Positions 49,314 through 57,521 of a stretch of DNA of 64,000 nucleotides are shown here, in pieces; within the stretch, counting starts at the first letter, position 1; every line of letters starts with the position of its first letter. Source of the stretch: Pseudoxanthomonas sp. J35 (GTDB taxonomy: Bacteria; Pseudomonadota; Gammaproteobacteria; Xanthomonadales; Xanthomonadaceae). The translations under genes and the position numbers were made by a program. The stretch covers positions 39,439-103,438 of the forward strand of contig NZ_AZVB01000020.1 of the NCBI RefSeq assembly GCF_000513995.1, read 5' to 3'. Under the pieces are notes generated by a model. The model searched no databases. It saw only the letters and a list, made by a program, of their open reading frames with translations, and was not told the DNA's origin.

Positions 49314-50684
49314 ATGGCCAGCACGGCGCCGCAGATGGACTTCGACCTGGTGGTCGTCGGTGGCGGATCGGGCGGGTTGGCCGGCGCGTTCCGCGCCGCC
49401 GCGCACGGCGCGCGGGTCGCGCTGCTGGAGCCGCGCGAGTTCGGCGGCACCTGCGTGAACCTCGGCTGCGTGCCGAAGAAGGCGATGTGGCTGGCCGCCG
49501 ACCTGGCCACGCGGATGGCGCTGGCCGCCGACCTCGGCTTCCAGCTGCCACCCCCGCCCCTGGACTGGAAGGCGCTGGTCGCCCACCGCCAGCAGTACAT
49601 CGCCGGCATCCATGCCAGCTACCGCAGGCGCCTGGACGAGGCCGGCGTGGTCGCGATCCCGCAGCGCGGGCGCCTGCTCGATGCGCACACGGTGGAAACC
49701 GGCGACGGCATGCGCCTGCGCGCCGGGCGCATCCTCATCGCCACCGGTGGCCGGCCGCTGCGGCCGGATATCCCGGGCGCGGAACTGGGCGGGGTGTCCG
49801 ACGACTTCTTCGAGCTGTGCGCGGCGCCGGCACGGGTCGGCATCATCGGTGGCGGCTACATCGCGGTGGAGCTGGCCGGGGTGCTGCAGGCGCTCGGCAG
49901 CCGCGTGGAGGTATTCGTGCGCGGCCCGCGCCTGCTGTCGGGGATGGACGCCGAAGTGGTGGCGCAGCTGCAGGAGGACATGCGCTGGCATGGCGTGCAC
50001 CTGCACCTGGATGCGCCGGTGCACGCGCTGGAGGCCGAGGGCAAACGCGTGCGCGTACTGCACAAGGGCGGCGACAGCGCCCGGTCGGAGGCCTTCGACA
50101 CCGTGCTGTTCGCCACCGGCCGCCGGCCCAATACCGGGGGCCTCGGCCTCGAGCAGGTGGGTGTCGCGCTCGACGAGGACGGACACGTCGTGGTCGACGG
50201 GTGGGAGAACACCACGGTGGAGAACATCCACGCCATCGGCGACGTCACCGGCAAGCTGGCGCTGACGCCGGTGGCGATTGCCGCCGCGCGGCGGCTGATG
50301 GACCGCGTCTTCGGCGGCCAGGGTGACGCGCGGCTCGACTACGACAACGTGGCCACGGTGGTGTTCTCGCATCCGCCGCTGGGCACCGTGGGGCTGAGCG
50401 AGGAAGCTGCGCGCGAACGCCACGGCGAGGCGGTGCGCACGTACACGGCAGGCTTCCGGCCGATGCTGCACGCGCTGGCCGGTTCGCCGCAGCGCAGCCT
50501 GTTCAAGCTGGTGTGCGTGGGCGAGGACGAGCGCGTGGTCGGCATCCACCTGCTGGGCGAGGGCGCCGACGAGATCCTGCAGGGCTTCGCCGTGGCGCTG
50601 AAGCTGGGCGTGACCCACCGCCAGCTGCTGGACACCGTGGCCATCCATCCGACCTCCGCCGAGGAAGTGGTGCTGATGAGCTGA
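49314..50684 (+). CDS. gor: Glutathione-disulfide reductase
   Basis: 456 residues. FAD motif DFDLVVVGGGSGGLAGAFRAAAHGARVALLE, redox disulfide GGTCVNLGCVPKKAMW (Cys six apart), NADPH domain VGIIGGGYIAVELAGVLQALGS with FVRGPRLL, and the C-terminal dimer interface AIHPTSAEEVVLMS with the catalytic His. Arg in the NADPH loop supports NADPH use. It regenerates reduced glutathione in the cytoplasm. RBS TAGGAGG (49303-49309). It overlaps nothing, but lies 8 bases after the DadA-like gene in an operon-like pair. Confidence 0.95.
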   Translation: MASTAPQMDFDLVVVGGGSGGLAGAFRAAAHGARVALLEPREFGGTCVNLGCVPKKAMWLAADLATRMALAADLGFQLPPPPLDWKALVAHRQQYIAGIHASYRRRLDEAGVVAIPQRGRLLDAHTVETGDGMRLRAGRILIATGGRPLRPDIPGAELGGVSDDFFELCAAPARVGIIGGGYIAVELAGVLQALGSRVEVFVRGPRLLSGMDAEVVAQLQEDMRWHGVHLHLDAPVHALEAEGKRVRVLHKGGDSARSEAFDTVLFATGRRPNTGGLGLEQVGVALDEDGHVVVDGWENTTVENIHAIGDVTGKLALTPVAIAAARRLMDRVFGGQGDARLDYDNVATVVFSHPPLGTVGLSEEAARERHGEAVRTYTAGFRPMLHALAGSPQRSLFKLVCVGEDERVVGIHLLGEGADEILQGFAVALKLGVTHRQLLDTVAIHPTSAEEVVLMS

Positions 50685-50766
50685 GGGATTGCATGTCGAC
50701 ACGGGGGGGTAGGCTCCAGTCGCCGCAATGACGCGGCGCTTGCCACTATGGAAGAGGAGGCGAACA

Positions 50767-50982
50767 ATGGAACTGAAGTTCAAGACTGTTGCGACCACAT
50801 GTTTCCTGCTGCTGGCTGGCTTTGCGGGAAATGCGATTGCCTAATCGACCCCTCCCTCTCCTGTTCCTGGGGATACGGTAATCGTTGTGGTCAATGGAAG
50901 GGAGTTTCAATGCACAGTGAGCTCTGACGGCACTTGCGGAAACTGCAAGGAGCTCAGAGATCACGCTGGTCCTATTGTTTGA
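50767..50982 (+). pseudogene. Small secreted protein gene with in-frame stop after the signal peptide
   Basis: ATG 50767 with strong RBS GAGGAGG (50754-50760) encodes MELKFKTVATTCFLLLAGF plus AGNAIA, a perfect signal peptide ending at a cleavage-like AIA. Then TAA (50842-50844) interrupts, but the same frame continues for 45 codons with protein-like composition, including VNGREFQCTVSSDGTCGNCKE, to TGA at 50980-50982. The mature part would be about 45 residues with three cysteines. A nonsense mutation, a sequencing error, or recoding are possible; as read, only a 25-residue peptide is made. No family recognised. Confidence 0.55.
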
Positions 50983-50990
50983 TGCATTCT

Positions 50991-51027
50991 CCGGCCCGTC
51001 CCGGCTTATCGGGATGGGCCGGTTTTT
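50991..51027 (+). terminator. Intrinsic terminator or attenuator
   Basis: Thirteen-base stem 50991-51003 / 51010-51022 (one G-U pair), loop GCTTAT, then TTTTT. It ends 18 bases before the next start codon, leaving no room for a promoter of that gene downstream. Confidence 0.88.
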
Positions 51028-51045
51028 ATTGCTTGGGGAGTGTGC

Positions 51046-51600
51046 ATGAGATCGATGCCATACGTCTTGTCTTTCACTTTGCCCTTCTTTCTTCTTCTGA
51101 CGGGTTGTGCGCACAAGGAAATGTCGAAAGATGGTGTTGGGCTTGTGAACTCCGGTTTGCTCATTCCGATGGGGGCGAGCCGATATGAAATGGAGAAGAA
51201 CGAGATATTCCTGATGGCGGACAGGCTTCCGGGGTTCCAGGAGCCTCGCTATCCACAGGAGTATCTTGGGCAGGATATGGATACAAGGATTGTGTGCGTC
51301 GATCTGGTCGTTGACTCAGAAGGTGCTGTGTCTTCAGCTTCAATCAACCGAACGGAGCCTGTGTGCGTAGGGGGCGGTGCTCCCGCTGCATTCGAGGAGG
51401 CTGCGCTGGAATCGGCGAGGGAATGGCAGTTCTTCGCCGCACAGATATGCACCTATCCTGATGGGGTAGAGCCTGATGCCCGCTGTGAGGGTGAAGGCGT
51501 TTCTTCCCAGCTCGTCCCTGTCCGATTGACCTATGTCTTCGAATTCTCGCAGGCAGGAGGGAAGTCGTCGGTCCACTCAAGCTTGCAGGAGTGGCGCTGA
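51046..51600 (+). CDS. Lipoprotein with TonB C-terminal-like domain
   Basis: 184 residues. Start ATG 51046 has GGGGAG at 51035-51040. A lipoprotein signal (PYVLSFTLPFFLLLTGC) anchors it in the envelope. The body has RYPQEYLGQDMDTRIVCVDLVVDSEGAVSSASINRTEPVCVGGGAPAAFEEAALESAREWQFFAA, the layout of a TonB_C domain (beta strand, EG turn, second strand, Ala-rich helix, W-F), but with no proline spacer or TM helix. Four extra cysteines may make disulfides. GC is visibly lower than in neighbours, consistent with acquired DNA. Function unknown. Confidence 0.7.
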   Translation: MRSMPYVLSFTLPFFLLLTGCAHKEMSKDGVGLVNSGLLIPMGASRYEMEKNEIFLMADRLPGFQEPRYPQEYLGQDMDTRIVCVDLVVDSEGAVSSASINRTEPVCVGGGAPAAFEEAALESAREWQFFAAQICTYPDGVEPDARCEGEGVSSQLVPVRLTYVFEFSQAGGKSSVHSSLQEWR

Positions 51601-51644
51601 ATGACTGGTAGTAGCGATCCCGTGAGGTGGCTAAATCACTACCA

Positions 51645-52080
51645 GTGGAAACGTATCGCCTGCACCGGTGCACCGCGCCGCTGCTGGTCAGCCTGCCGCA
51701 CGACGGCAGCGAACTGCCGGGCCACATCGCCGCGCGCCTGACCGACGGCGCGCGCCGCGGGCCGGACACCGACTGGCACGTCTCGCGCCTGTACGATTTC
51801 GCCCGCGAACTGGGCGCCTCGATCCTGGTGCCGCGCTGGTCGCGCTAGGTCGTCGACCTGAACCGGCCGCCGGACGACACCTCGCTGTATCCGAGGCAGA
51901 ACACCACCGGCCTGTGCCCGCTGGTCCGGTTCAGCGGCGAGGAGGCGGTGTACCTGCCCGGCGCCGAACCGGATCCGGCGGAGATCGCCGCGCGCGTGGA
52001 AGCCTACTGGCGCCCGTACCACGAGACCCTGGACGCCGAACTGCAGCGCATCCGCGGCGAACACGGCCGCGTGGTGCTGT
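51645..52080 (+). pseudogene. Broken duplicate of hutG (N-formylglutamate deformylase)
   Basis: From the GTG at 51645 the frame follows the intact hutG at 53314 almost residue by residue (TAPLLVSLPHDGSELPGHIAARLTDGARR, then TDWHVSRLYDFARELGASILVPRWSR). TAG at 51846-51848 replaces the Tyr codon of the intact gene. The match continues in frame through NRPPDDTSLYP, with one extra Glu codon (SGEEAVYLPG against NGEAVYLPG), and stops abruptly at 52080 in EHGRVVL. About 110 residues of the family's C-terminus are missing. Nucleotide identity to the intact copy is high but clearly below 100%. Confidence 0.88.
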
Positions 52081-52973
52081 CTGTACAGTGCCGACCACGC
52101 GTGTGCGGTTGCCATCGGCATCGTTGAGGGCGCGGCCGCGTTCGCGCAGCATCCGCGGCGGGTGGCCGGGGCGCTCGACCCGGTAGCGGATGTCGTAGGC
52201 GGTGTCGTTGGCCAACGCGGCGTGGAAGGCGGCATCCACGTCGGGGCGGTCCAGCGGATGCACCCAGCGGCGCAGGTGGTCGTAGCCGCCGCAGCCGACG
52301 TCGGGCTCGGTGCAGAGCATCTCCCGGGCGCGTTCGCAGCAGGCCAGCGCGCCGTTGGGCAGCTGCAGTTCCCAGCGGCCGAGCTGGGCCAGTTCGTGGG
52401 CCTCGCTGAGCAGGGCCTGGCTTTCCCGAAGCGAGGCCATCGAGGCGTTGAGCGCGTCGCGGTCGGCGGCGACGTAGGCGTTCATGGCCAGGCCATGTCC
52501 AGGAACATCCGCCGCACCAGCGACTTCAGCGCGATGGCGTGCGCATCCGGGGCCTCGTGCGCCAGCGGCTGCAGCGTGTCCATCAGCGTGGTCAGCAGCT
52601 TGGCGCAGGAGGCCACGTACCAGTGCGGCTCCAGGCCGATGCGGTGGTGGATCGCGCCGATCTGCAGCCGGTTCTCCACGTAGCGCGTGTCGCAGTGCAT
52701 GGTGAACAGCTCGCGCGCGTACTCGTGCTGGGTGCGGTGCAGGCGCTCGCGCCTGGGGCCTTCGCCGATCAGCTTGTGCAGTTCGGGGAAGGCGTCGATG
52801 TGGTCGTAGAAGCTGCGGACGTTGCCTTCCTCGCGCGGGGCGACGAACTCCCACAGCCGGCGCAGGCGGGCTTCGTCCTCCTCGCCCAGTTCGAGGAAGG
52901 CGAGGCGCTTGCGCAGGTCGTCCTCGTCGATCGCGGAGGAGAAGGCGGCGATCGGCGGGCAGGCGCTGTCCAT
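52081..52973 (-). pseudogene. Globin-coupled sensor remnant: globin + frameshift + truncated PAS
   Basis: Reading leftward from about 52973: a protoglobin domain (DDLRKRLAFLELGEEDEARLRRLWEF ... RTQHEYARELFTMHCDTRYVENRLQIGAIHHRIGLEPHWYVASCAKLLTTLMD), whose heme-ligand His is probably in the FTMHCDT or AIHHRIG region. It ends early at 52482 (RMFLDMAWP-stop). One added base near 52490 would restore ALAMNAYVAADRDALNASMASLRE, a coiled linker, then a PAS_3 domain (AQLGRWELQLPNGALACCE ... HPPRMLRERGRALNDADGNRTRVVGTVQ). That sequence breaks off exactly where the hutG copy begins. The usual GGDEF output domain is absent. Confidence 0.8.
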
Positions 52974-53313
52974 CCGCGGCGACCCCGGGGCCTCCATGGC
53001 GCGTGCGGCTGGTCGATGGGCCTGTCGCAGGCCGCTGCGTCCGGCTCGAGATCCTGCCCGGCGAGGACCACGGCCTGGACCAGCAGGTGGATGCCGTCCA
53101 GCCGCGGCAGGTCGGGGACGCAGGTTCCCGGCGCCCACGCCAGGCCTCCGGCGTCAGGCGGTGTCGCTACGTGGTGCCAGCACGGCCGCGATGGTGCGTC
53201 CATAGATCCCCCCCCCGGGTACGGCCAGCGTAGGCAAAGCGTGATGGCTGTACATCGGGGGAACCCCGGCTCCGTTGGTAGGGCAGGGCGCGGCGCGGGC
53301 CTACAATGCGGGC
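52974..53313. other. Non-coding remnant region upstream of hutG
   Basis: 340 bases with no convincing gene. It contains the upstream region of the sensor remnant, a nine-C run (53208-53216) and the hutG promoter area. A leftward frame around 53203-53000 reads LDGIHLLVQAVVLAGQDLEPDA, which looks protein-like but belongs to no family I recognise; it may be decayed coding sequence. Confidence 0.5.
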
Positions 53314-54090
53314 ATGGAAAACTTCCGCCTCCACCAGGGCAGCGCGCCGCTGCTCATCAGCCTGCCGCACGATGGCAGCGAACTGCCCGACGGCATCGCC
53401 GCGCGCCTGACCGACGGCGCGCGCCGCGTGCCGGACACCGACTGGCACGTCTCGCGCCTGTACGACTTCGCCCGCGGACTGGGCGCCTCGATCCTGGTGC
53501 CGCGCTGGTCGCGCTATGTCGTCGACCTCAACCGGCCGCCGGACGATACCTCGCTGTACCCGGGCCAGAACACCACCGGCCTGTGCCCGGTGGTCCAGTT
53601 CAACGGCGAGGCGGTGTACCTGCCCGGCGCCGAACCCGACGCGGCGGAGATCGCCGCGCGGGTGGAAGCGTACTGGCGCCCGTACCACGAGAACCTGGAC
53701 GCCGAGCTGCAGCGCATCCGCGGCGAGCACGGCCGGGTGGTGCTGTGGGAGGGCCATTCGATCCGCGGCACCCTGCCGTTCCTGTTCGACGGCGACCTGC
53801 CGGACCTCAACCTCGGCACCGCTGGCGGGGCCAGCTGCAGCGTGGCGCTGCAGCGCCGGCTCGAAGCGGTGCTCGAAGGGCAGGACCGGTACAGCCACGT
53901 GGTCAACGGCCGCTTCAAGGGCGGCTACATCACCCGCCACTACGGCGTGCCGGAGACCGGGGTCGAAGCGGTGCAGCTGGAACTGGCGCAGCGCACCTAC
54001 ATGGATGAGGACAGCTTCGACTACCTGCCGGAGCGCGCGGAACGCCTGCAGCAGGTGCTGCGCGCGCTGCTGCAGGTGGCGCTGGCGTGA
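53314..54090 (+). CDS. hutG: N-formylglutamate deformylase
   Basis: 258 residues. It hydrolyses N-formyl-L-glutamate to glutamate and formate, the step after HutF. The Zn-binding carboxypeptidase-like fold shows PLLISLPHDGSELPDGIAARLTDGARRVPDTDWHVSRLYDFARGLGASILVPRWSRYVVDLNRPP, LYPGQNTTGLCPVVQFNGEAVYLPG, LWEGHSIRGTLPFLFDGDLPDLNLGTAGG and RFKGGYITRHYGVP. Start ATG 53314. Complete, unlike the copy at 51645. The stop overlaps the start of the EamA gene (GTGA). hutI/hutF are 45 kb away. Confidence 0.95.
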   Translation: MENFRLHQGSAPLLISLPHDGSELPDGIAARLTDGARRVPDTDWHVSRLYDFARGLGASILVPRWSRYVVDLNRPPDDTSLYPGQNTTGLCPVVQFNGEAVYLPGAEPDAAEIAARVEAYWRPYHENLDAELQRIRGEHGRVVLWEGHSIRGTLPFLFDGDLPDLNLGTAGGASCSVALQRRLEAVLEGQDRYSHVVNGRFKGGYITRHYGVPETGVEAVQLELAQRTYMDEDSFDYLPERAERLQQVLRALLQVALA

Positions 54091-55112
54091 GCCTGGAAGA
54101 CCAGGCACTGCGCGAAGCCGGTAGTGCGGCAGCAGGACAGGCGGAAGCGGCGGAGCCTCCGCCCCTGGCGACCGCGGCGCACGCCGCCATCGATGCCGAG
54201 GCGCGGCACGCGCGCCGGCAGCGCCGGCTTGGCCTGCTGTACGCCGCGCTCGGCGCGATCCTGTTCTCCGGCAAGGCGATCATCGTCAAGCTCGGCTTCC
54301 GCTACGGCGCCGATGCCGTGACCCTGCTGGCGCTGCGCATGGTGGTGGCGTTGCCGTTCTTCGTGCTGATGGGCCTGTGGGCGGCGCGGCGCGCGACCAT
54401 GCACCTGCATCGCCGCCACTACCTGCGCATCCTGGTGCTGGGCTCGCTGGGCTACTACCTGGCGAGTTTCCTCGACTTCGCCGGCCTGGCCTACATCACC
54501 GCCACGCTGGAGCGGCTGATCCTGTACCTCACCCCGACCCTGGTGCTGTTGATCGGCTGGCTGGCGTTCGGGCGGCGCCCGGCGCGGCTGCAGTGGATCG
54601 CGCTGCTGGTCAGCTACCTCGGCGTCGGCCTGGCCTTCGGCCACGACCTGCTGGCCGGCGGCGAAGGCATCGTGCTGGGCAGCGCGCTGGTGTTCGGCAG
54701 CGCGCTGGCCTATGCGCTGTACCTGGCCGGCAGCGGCGAAATGGTGGGGACGGTGGGGGCGGTGCGCCTGACCTCGCTGTGCACCTCGGTGGCCTGCGTG
54801 CTCTGCATCGGCCAGTTCCTGCTGCTGCGCCCGCTGTCGGCGCTGGACCTGCCGGCGGAGGTGTACTGGCTGTCGCTGGCCAACGGCACCCTGTGCACGG
54901 TAGCGCCGGTGCTGCTGGTGATGTTCGGCATCGCCAAGCTCGGTTCCGGGACGGCTTCGCAGATCGGCATGCTCGGGCCGGTGTCGACCATCATCCTGAG
55001 CCTGCTGGTGCTGGGCGAACCGATGGGCGCCTGGCAGGTGGCCGGCACGGTGCTGGTGCTGGGCGGCGTGCTGCTGGTCTCGCGCGCGCCGGTGGCCCGC
55101 CGCGCCGCGTAG
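54087..55112 (+). CDS. DMT-superfamily transporter (EamA)
   Basis: 341 residues. A polar Ala-rich N-terminus (about 45 residues) is followed by ten helices in two EamA halves: LLYAALGAILFSGKAIIVKLGFRYGADAVTLLALRM starts the first, IVLGSALVFGSALAYALYLAGSGEMVGTVG the second, ending GPVSTIILSLLVLGEPMGAWQVAGTVLVLGGVLLVS. GTG start overlapping hutG suggests coupled translation. The EamA family exports amino acids and metabolites; association with hutG hints at a histidine/glutamate-related solute, which is speculation. Confidence 0.88.
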   Translation: MSLEDQALREAGSAAAGQAEAAEPPPLATAAHAAIDAEARHARRQRRLGLLYAALGAILFSGKAIIVKLGFRYGADAVTLLALRMVVALPFFVLMGLWAARRATMHLHRRHYLRILVLGSLGYYLASFLDFAGLAYITATLERLILYLTPTLVLLIGWLAFGRRPARLQWIALLVSYLGVGLAFGHDLLAGGEGIVLGSALVFGSALAYALYLAGSGEMVGTVGAVRLTSLCTSVACVLCIGQFLLLRPLSALDLPAEVYWLSLANGTLCTVAPVLLVMFGIAKLGSGTASQIGMLGPVSTIILSLLVLGEPMGAWQVAGTVLVLGGVLLVSRAPVARRAA

Positions 55113-55231
55113 CGTGCAGCCCGGACAAGCGAGGCGCATCCGGGACGGGCGTCGGGTCGGGTTCGGCCGGGAAGTCGGGCGTGGGAGTCGGGCCGCCATG
55201 CGCGCTCTTGTAGAGCGGGGCTTGCCCCGCT
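55109..55231 (+). repeat. Degenerate GTAG repeat and solitary REP arm A
   Basis: 55109-55144 is a degenerate second-type repeat (GTAGCGTGCAGCCCGGACAAGCGAGGCGCATCCGGG), beginning within the EamA stop region. 55210-55231 is a REP arm A without partner, 11 bases from the stop of the convergent EF-G-like gene. Confidence 0.75.
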
Positions 55232-55242
55232 GCGCCTGCCTC

Positions 55243-57303
55243 TCAATCCTCCTCGTGCTTCGGCTTGTACGCCTCGACCAGTTTCTGCTGGACCTGCGGC
55301 GGCACCGGTTCGTAGTGGCTGAAGTCCAGCGAGTAACGCCCCTTGCCGGCGGTCAGCGACTTCAGCTCCGCGGCGAAGCCGTCCAGCTCCGACATCGGTA
55401 CCTGCGCGCGCACCACCACCTCGCCGCGGGCGCCGTCGGTGCCGGTGATCCGCGCGCGGCGTCCGGCGAGGCTGCCGGTGACGTCGCCCAGCTGCGCCTC
55501 CGGCGCGCCGACTTCCAGGTCCACGATCGGCTCCAGCACCTGCGGCTTCGCCCTGGCGATCGCATCGAGGAAGGCCTTGCGCGCGGCGGTGACGAAGGCG
55601 ACCTCCTTGCTGTCCACTGGATGGTGCTTGCCCTCGTAGACGATCACCCGCACGTCCTGCAGCGGATGGCCGGAGATCGCACCACCCTGCAACACCTGGC
55701 GCACGCCTTTCTCCACCGCCGGCATGAACTGGCCGGGGATGGTCCCGCCCTTGACCTCGTCGACGAACTCGAAGCCGCTGCCGCGCGGCAGCGGTTCGAT
55801 GCGCAGGAACACCTCGCCGAACTGGCCGGCGCCACCGGTCTGCTTCTTGTGGCGGTGGTGGCCTTCGGCGGGGGTCGAGATCGTCTCGCGGTAGGCGATG
55901 CGCGGCGGCCGCGTGGTGACTTCCACGCCGAAGCGCTCCTTCAGCCGCTCCAGCATCACCCGCAGGTGCAGCTCCGACAGGCCGCGGATCACGACCTCGT
56001 TGAGCTCGGCGTTGTGCTCCACGACGAAGGCCGGGTCTTCCTCGGCCAGCTTCTGCAGCGCGGTCGACAGCTTCTGCTCCTGGCCGCGGCTGGCCGCCTG
56101 CACCGCCAGCCCGAACATCGCCCTGGGGAAACTGGTCGGCGCCAATCGCACCGCGTCCTCGTCGTGGCTGTCGTGCAGCACCGCGTCGAAGTGCAGGTCG
56201 TCGATCTTGGCCACCGCGGCGATGTCGCCGGGCACGGCCTCGTCGATCTCCACGTGCTCCTTGCCACGCAGGCGGAACAGGTGGCCGACCTTGAACGGCT
56301 TGCGCCCGTCGTCGACGAACAGCTGGGTGTCGCGCTTCACCGTGCCCTGGTAGACGCGGAACACGCCGAGCTTGCCGACGAAGGGGTCGTTGACGATCTT
56401 GAAGACGTCGGCGATCACGTGCCCGCCGTTGGTGGGCTGCACCGCCAGCGGCTCGTCGCCGTGGCCGTTGCGCTTCAGCAGCGGCGGCGGATTGGCCTCG
56501 GTGGGATCGGGGAACAGGCGCTCGGCGATCTGCAGCAGCTCCGCCACGCCCACGCCGCTGCGCGCGGAGACGAAGCACACCGGGAACAGGTGGCCCTCGC
56601 GCAGCGCGCGCTCGAAGGCGTCGTGCAGTTCCTGCGGCGACAGGCCCTGTTCGCCGCCGTCGAGGAAGTGCTCCATCACGCTCTCGTCCACTTCCACCAC
56701 CTGGTCGAGGATGCGCTGGTGCCATTCCGCGACCGGACCCAGGTCCGAGTCGCCGCTGGCGCTGCCGAAGCAGTCGACCACGCGGCGGCCGCCATCGGCC
56801 GGCAGGTTCAGCGGCAGCACCTCCTGGCCGAACCTCTCGCGCAACTGGGCGATCACGCGCGCGCAGTCGGCCTGCTCGTGGTCGATCTTGTTGACCACGA
56901 ACACCCGGCACAGGCCGCGTTCGCGCGCGCGTTCCATCAGCCGCACCGTGCCGTGCTCCATGCCGGTGTCGGCGTCGACCACGATCAGCGCGGTCTCCAC
57001 CGCCGCCAGCGCCGAGAGCGCGGGGCCGCGGAATTCCGGATAGCCGGGGGTGTCGATCAGGTTGAGGTGGTAGTGGCGGTCGGAGACCGGCGCGTGGTCG
57101 ATGCTGGCGATCGCGATGTCGATGGAATGGCCGCGCGCTTTTTCCATCGGATCGAAGTCGGACACCGTGGTGCCGCGTTCGACCGTGCCTGCCGTGGTGA
57201 GGGCGCCGCCGGCATGCAGCAGGGCTTCGAACAGGGTTGTTTTGCCGGCGCCGGGATGGCCTGCGAGGGCCACGTTGCGGATGTCGCGGGTTGCGTAGGA
57301 CAT
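55243..57303 (-). CDS. Elongation factor G-like translational GTPase
   Basis: 686 residues. G domain with P-loop GHPGAGKTTLFEALL, switch II NLIDTPGYPEF (DxxG), NKID (VFVVNKIDHEQ) and SAR. Domains II-V follow: IADVFKIVNDPFVGKLGVFRVYQGTVKR, EEDPAFVVEHNAELNEVVIRGLSELHLRVMLERLKERFGVEV, GQFMPAVEKGVRQVLQGGAISGHPLQDVRVIVYEGKHHPVDS. It lacks the switch I RGITI motif of canonical EF-G and has RGHSIDIA instead, so it is the divergent paralog class (EF-G2/FusA-like). Its role (translocation, recycling or stress) is not decidable here. Confidence 0.9.
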   Translation of the reverse strand: MSYATRDIRNVALAGHPGAGKTTLFEALLHAGGALTTAGTVERGTTVSDFDPMEKARGHSIDIAIASIDHAPVSDRHYHLNLIDTPGYPEFRGPALSALAAVETALIVVDADTGMEHGTVRLMERARERGLCRVFVVNKIDHEQADCARVIAQLRERFGQEVLPLNLPADGGRRVVDCFGSASGDSDLGPVAEWHQRILDQVVEVDESVMEHFLDGGEQGLSPQELHDAFERALREGHLFPVCFVSARSGVGVAELLQIAERLFPDPTEANPPPLLKRNGHGDEPLAVQPTNGGHVIADVFKIVNDPFVGKLGVFRVYQGTVKRDTQLFVDDGRKPFKVGHLFRLRGKEHVEIDEAVPGDIAAVAKIDDLHFDAVLHDSHDEDAVRLAPTSFPRAMFGLAVQAASRGQEQKLSTALQKLAEEDPAFVVEHNAELNEVVIRGLSELHLRVMLERLKERFGVEVTTRPPRIAYRETISTPAEGHHRHKKQTGGAGQFGEVFLRIEPLPRGSGFEFVDEVKGGTIPGQFMPAVEKGVRQVLQGGAISGHPLQDVRVIVYEGKHHPVDSKEVAFVTAARKAFLDAIARAKPQVLEPIVDLEVGAPEAQLGDVTGSLAGRRARITGTDGARGEVVVRAQVPMSELDGFAAELKSLTAGKGRYSLDFSHYEPVPPQVQQKLVEAYKPKHEED

Positions 57304-57521
57304 GAGGCCGTTCCTCCCTGGATCGGGTCTGAAGGGCCGTCATGGCTGTCCGGGCCGGGAGCCATCCCATTGCAGCCCGGGGCGCGAACCCGGCGGGCGG
57401 TCATGGCGGAGGGGTACCTTAACGCGCCGGCACCACTGGCGCGACGCTGCAACGCAACAAACGGGTCGATAACGCGCGCGCCGCTAGGCTTGCCGTCCCC
57501 CCAACCCCCAAGGACAAAGCC

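Noticed and set aside
52769..53203. Leftward ORF upstream of and overlapping the globin domain
   Set aside because: Its second half is the wrong frame of the globin gene, and its first half, although partly protein-like, matches no family I know, so it is noted only as a possible remnant.
52539..54008. Rightward 489-codon frame over the sensor remnant and hutG
   Set aside because: It is antisense to the globin sequence and out of frame in hutG; low-complexity shadow.
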